In this document: positions 61,100 through 64,000 of the stretch, piece after piece
How positions within the stretch are numbered: the first letter of the stretch is position 1
Layout: every line of letters starts with the position of its first letter
Source of the DNA: Pezizomycotina sp. ARF18
Taxonomy: Eukaryota; Ascomycota
DNA: 64,000 nucleotides
NCBI GenBank assembly: GCA_002224055.1
Contig: AZLU01000061.1
Location: 106,289 to 170,288 of the forward strand
Reading direction: 5' to 3'
Made by a program: the position numbers and the translations under genes
The notes under the pieces: generated by a model
Database searches by the model: none
Seen by the model: the letters and a program-made list of their open reading frames with translations, nothing else
What the model was told of the DNA's origin: nothing

Positions 61100-62950
61100 A
61101 ATCCTTTATCGGGGGTTGGAAGGACTGTCACTCACGATCTCTGATCTGCTGAGACCATCCCTTTGACCTCTCGGTAGGCTTGGAACGTATAAGCCTGGGT
61201 AGGCAGCGAAAGACGACGGGGCCTTGCGGTGATTGCAGAAAGCAACAAGCCGCGGAGCTTGTGAACACGTGAGTCGATTTTTCGTCCTTCACCGATGAGC
61301 GGGTTTCGGCGCAGGACGTTTGGCCAACAAAGATCTGCAACTAGTCCAATGCGCTTGTTCTATCCGCGTAGTGTGAAACGTCAGCGCTAGGAGAATACGA
61401 AGCTCCGGATAAACTTTGAGGGAACCGCATCCGTTCTGGGTGATTCCCGGGGCTATATTTGGAGTCTGTTTAGCCGTGCTAGTAAGCATACCCGAGCCCG
61501 AAAGCTAAACCTCACAGCCAATGTGATCTCCTTCTAGAGCATGATAAGAACCTCAAACTGTTAATGAATGATATGTTGGAAAAGTGACTCTGCGAGGAGC
61601 TCACAAATGCATGGTCGACGTCGTACATCCAAGAACACTCCGGTGCAGTAGAGTGATGGAGATCATTGGCTAGAAATGCCCTCTTGAAGTGCCTCACGAT
61701 TGATCCTGTCAGGGTATCTTGAAACGTCAGCCGTAAGCCTTTCTTGTTAAGCTCGAATCGAGTTAAAGTTCTCCTTAACACCACATTGACTTTGCAACTC
61801 GACGGAAAAGGAAGGAGACGTTGTTGGAGAATATCGCTTCCTCAAACACTCAAATCCTGAAGCTTGCCGACATGGAAGCTTTCCGACATGGAAGCTTTCA
61901 TCTCATGCCGCGGAAAAGCCCTGGAAAAAATGGAACATCGGAAGAATTGTTCTCATCTATCATAAAAGGTTAGCCATTATCCAGATAATCCATGAGTTGC
62001 TGCTCGTAGTTATTCCATTATGTATTTCTCATACCATGATTTCCGCTAGAATGTCCCATCGGAGCTTGATAACCTCCTTCAGAGCTCGAAGGAAGCTGTA
62101 TTGTCATCCCATAGATATGAACATGCTGCAAAACTTCCAGACCGTAGAGCTTGTGGTCCCAAATCCCAGACCGAAACCGGTGTGCTGTTGGTGGGAGGGA
62201 GTGAAAGCTTCCGCTGTTATTTTGTCCTGCAAAGTACTGTTCAGCTCGTGAAATGTTAGCTTACTACAAGTTGCTTCGGCCTAGGAGACTTCAAGAATTT
62301 GTTTACGGCTCTTCTCTCACTTGCCGTACATCTGGAGTGACTCACTGAGCGGAGACTCCCTGGCTCTGACCGCGTGTATGTCGCCTGCTGAGACCCAGAT
62401 TTGAATGAAGAAGAAGAGTACGATGTTTAATAGGCCGCATTTCGTGAAGCCGCAAACGACGAAGATCCCGAGTGTCTGTGCTCATGTTTTGCAGATTCCT
62501 GATAGAACCTTTAGCAGCGATGGTAGAGATCGATAACCCGCGGTTAGCTGTCGTAACAAGTGCTTGCCTTTGAAGCTGTTGAGATGCTAACTCCCGGAAG
62601 TTGACAAAGGAGGACCGAGGAACTGAAGGAACTGAAGGAACTGAACTGTTAATTAGCTTTCGGCCGTTCAACCAAGCGCAGAAACCAACAGCAGACGATG
62701 AGCTTGTACAGAATCTTGAGGTGAGAGGAGGAGGGGAGAAGAACGGCAGCGCTTTTGGAGCTTCAAAACCTAGAGCTCGCGAAGATGAAACCGCTTGCTA
62801 GCAAGGTGGTGCTTACCGTAGACCGCTGGCCGAGGACGAGTTCGTCGAGCTAGCTAGACGGACATTCTCTCCTTTCTCTCCACGAAGAGCTAGATGAAGA
62901 CTGACATGACAGTGGCGAGGAGAAGGAGACGAAGCTTTGACCACTGTTGA
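61100..62950 (-). pseudogene. Probable disrupted gene, regulatory-protein-like composition
   Basis: Several minus-strand segments are protein-like and rich in Ser, Gln and Asn. Near 62400-62500 is HSGSSSFAASRNAAY then SGSQQATYTRSEPGSLRSVS; near 62000-62210 is YGMTIQLPSSSEGGYQAPMG then GNHGMRNT and NNYEQQLMDYLDNG. At 61784-61512 there is a 90-codon frame, RRTLTRFELNKKGLRLTFQD to SFINSLRFLSCSRRRSHW. The composition resembles a fungal transcription regulator, but no DNA-binding domain is visible. The frame changes several times and overlapping frames compete. At 61870-61905 a 16-bp unit (gacatggaagctttcc) is duplicated in tandem. Confidence 0.33.
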
Positions 62951-63118
62951 TGAAAGGAGGGAGAAGAAAGAAAAACGAAACGAGGGGAGAAGCCTGCTTA
63001 TGTCGATGAAGTGTGAAGAGATTTTTCTAATACTTATTATTAAACAAATTATATCAAAAAATGATTGTTTATTCTTTTTTTGGCAGTTGCGACCGTGAGG
63101 AAATTAGAAAATAATAAA

Positions 63119-63158
63119 ATAAATAATTACTTAAGTAAGTACCTAAGTAATTTATTTT
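63119..63158. repeat. Long imperfect inverted repeat
   Basis: Left arm aaataattacttaa and right arm ctaagtaatttatttt are near reverse complements around a short centre (gtaagta). It could be a hairpin or a remnant terminal repeat. No target-site duplication was recognised. Confidence 0.55.
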
Positions 63159-63604
63159 GTTGCCTGTTGTTATGCCGACGGCGTACGAGCCAAAAAAAAA
63201 AAAAGGTTGTACTACTCTACTCCTCCATAAAACAAGTATCGTGAAGCTTTTCCCACGTCACTCAACAACGCCATCTTGACATCACGGAAGAAAAACAAGG
63301 TCTTATTCAAATTATATATCATCCTAAATATTCGTATTTAAAGTAATACCGTCCGAGGGAATCGAGATCACAATTGTCTTTTGACCATGAAGGTTATTTA
63401 TTCTCCTCGTTCTAGTCTTTTGAACTACTCCAATATCTCATTCGTTTCATGGTATATTTCCACCTGAGCTCAATCATCCGGACACATCTCGAAGCTCGAA
63501 TCAATCCCCCAGCTAAATTCGTTCGCTTTTGTGGCCAATCGGAGGTCTTTTCCAGTTCCGTCAGCCCTACAAGGAACATTTGTATTCCAAGGAAATTTCC
63601 TTAG

Positions 63605-63609
<5 letters not shown>

Positions 63610-63641
<32 letters not shown>
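63610..63641 (+). promoter_or_regulatory. T32 tract in the FluG-like promoter
   Basis: Thirty-two uninterrupted T lie 115 bases upstream of the ATG at 63757. The position suggests a nucleosome-depleted promoter element. The exact length is unreliable in any sequencing method. Confidence 0.5.
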
Positions 63642-63642
<1 letters not shown>

Positions 63643-63756
63643 GCTTAGCTGTCAGCTTACAAGCATATCACAAGCTAACCCACGAAGGAAAATAAAAATA
63701 CACGTATACAAATAGACATCAAGAAGGGAAGAAACCAACGTATCGGAAGCTAGAAA

Positions 63757-64000
63757 ATGGCCGATGAGGAGCAGGCGGCGTCTGCTATCCCTACGACGAT
63801 CAATTCCCTCGTTTCCCTGATTCAAACACATCCGATTATCGACCACCATGCGCACCCCATATCGAAGGTGCAGCACGACGACGAAGGGGACGGCGGAGGT
63901 CAGCATTTCGAGCACATCACCTCCGAAGCTTCGGGAGCGGCGCTGCACCACGCCCCCAACACATTAGCGCACACGAGGACGGTCCGCCAGCTCTCATCGC
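63757..64000 (+). CDS. N-terminus of a FluG-type amidohydrolase / glutamine synthetase-like protein (runs off the window)
   Basis: The ATG at 63757 opens a frame that continues uninterrupted to the window edge (81 codons). It reads MADEEQAASAIPTT, then SLIQTHPIIDHHAHPISK, FEHITSEASGAALHHAP and LAHTRTVRQLSS. The DHHAHP motif carries the first metal-binding His-x-His of the amidohydrolase fold, and the SEAxGxAL...LAHxRxVRQL pattern is typical of fungal FluG-type proteins. These join an N-terminal amidohydrolase domain to a C-terminal glutamine synthetase-like domain. FluG is needed for conidiation signalling in Aspergillus; paralogues have unknown roles. There is no signal peptide. No frame break in the visible part. 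Confidence 0.75.
   Translation, partial: MADEEQAASAIPTTINSLVSLIQTHPIIDHHAHPISKVQHDDEGDGGGQHFEHITSEASGAALHHAPNTLAHTRTVRQLSS

Overview
The window looks like nuclear DNA of a filamentous ascomycete (Pezizomycotina). Supported introns are short with GTAAGT donors, and promoters carry TATA boxes and pyrimidine tracts. The gene set is a saprotroph or plant-associate secretome: an AA9-type LPMO-like protein, a GH31 alpha-glucosidase, two group XIV secreted phospholipases A2, a repetitive surface protein, a BTB/POZ protein and the start of a FluG-type amidohydrolase gene. I cannot place the genus. No tRNA, rRNA, CRISPR array or recognisable mobile element was found.

Layout: 0.5-2.0 kb holds a decayed inverted copy of the 3' half of the neighbouring AA9-like gene, which itself runs 2.77-5.81 kb (+). 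6-15.7 kb is mostly gene-poor, with small repeats, decayed-looking reading frames and one probable small secreted protein (-). 16.0-20.4 kb carries two tandem PLA2 paralogues (+), and 21.9-22.7 kb a BTB protein (+). A 10-kb stretch (22.7-32.7 kb) has no gene I can support. 32.7-37.7 kb is a minus-strand cluster: a NAD(P)-binding Rossmann-fold protein, GH31, and the first exon of a small secreted protein. 38.4-40.1 kb holds an unrecognised plus-strand coding region, possibly secreted. 41-56 kb is gene-poor with a tandem duplication, a broken membrane-protein gene at about 50 kb, and homopolymer tracts. 56.6-57.8 kb encodes a secreted KPYDSS-repeat protein (-). 61.1-62.95 kb looks like a broken minus-strand gene. 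FluG-like coding begins at 63757 and leaves the window.

A cross-cutting observation concerns frame breaks. The breaks in the AA9-like, GH31, Rossmann and KPYDSS genes can nearly all be explained as losses of one or a few bases from short runs, while catalytic motifs around them stay intact. The PLA2 and BTB genes have no breaks. That pattern fits uncorrected long-read homopolymer errors in GC-rich exons better than neutral decay, so several apparent pseudogenes may be intact genes.

Functionally, the AA9-like protein (apparently without its copper ligands), GH31, PLA2s and repeat protein are all predicted extracellular and concern wall or polysaccharide contact and lipid or starch breakdown. 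I see no operon-like or biosynthetic-cluster logic beyond this.
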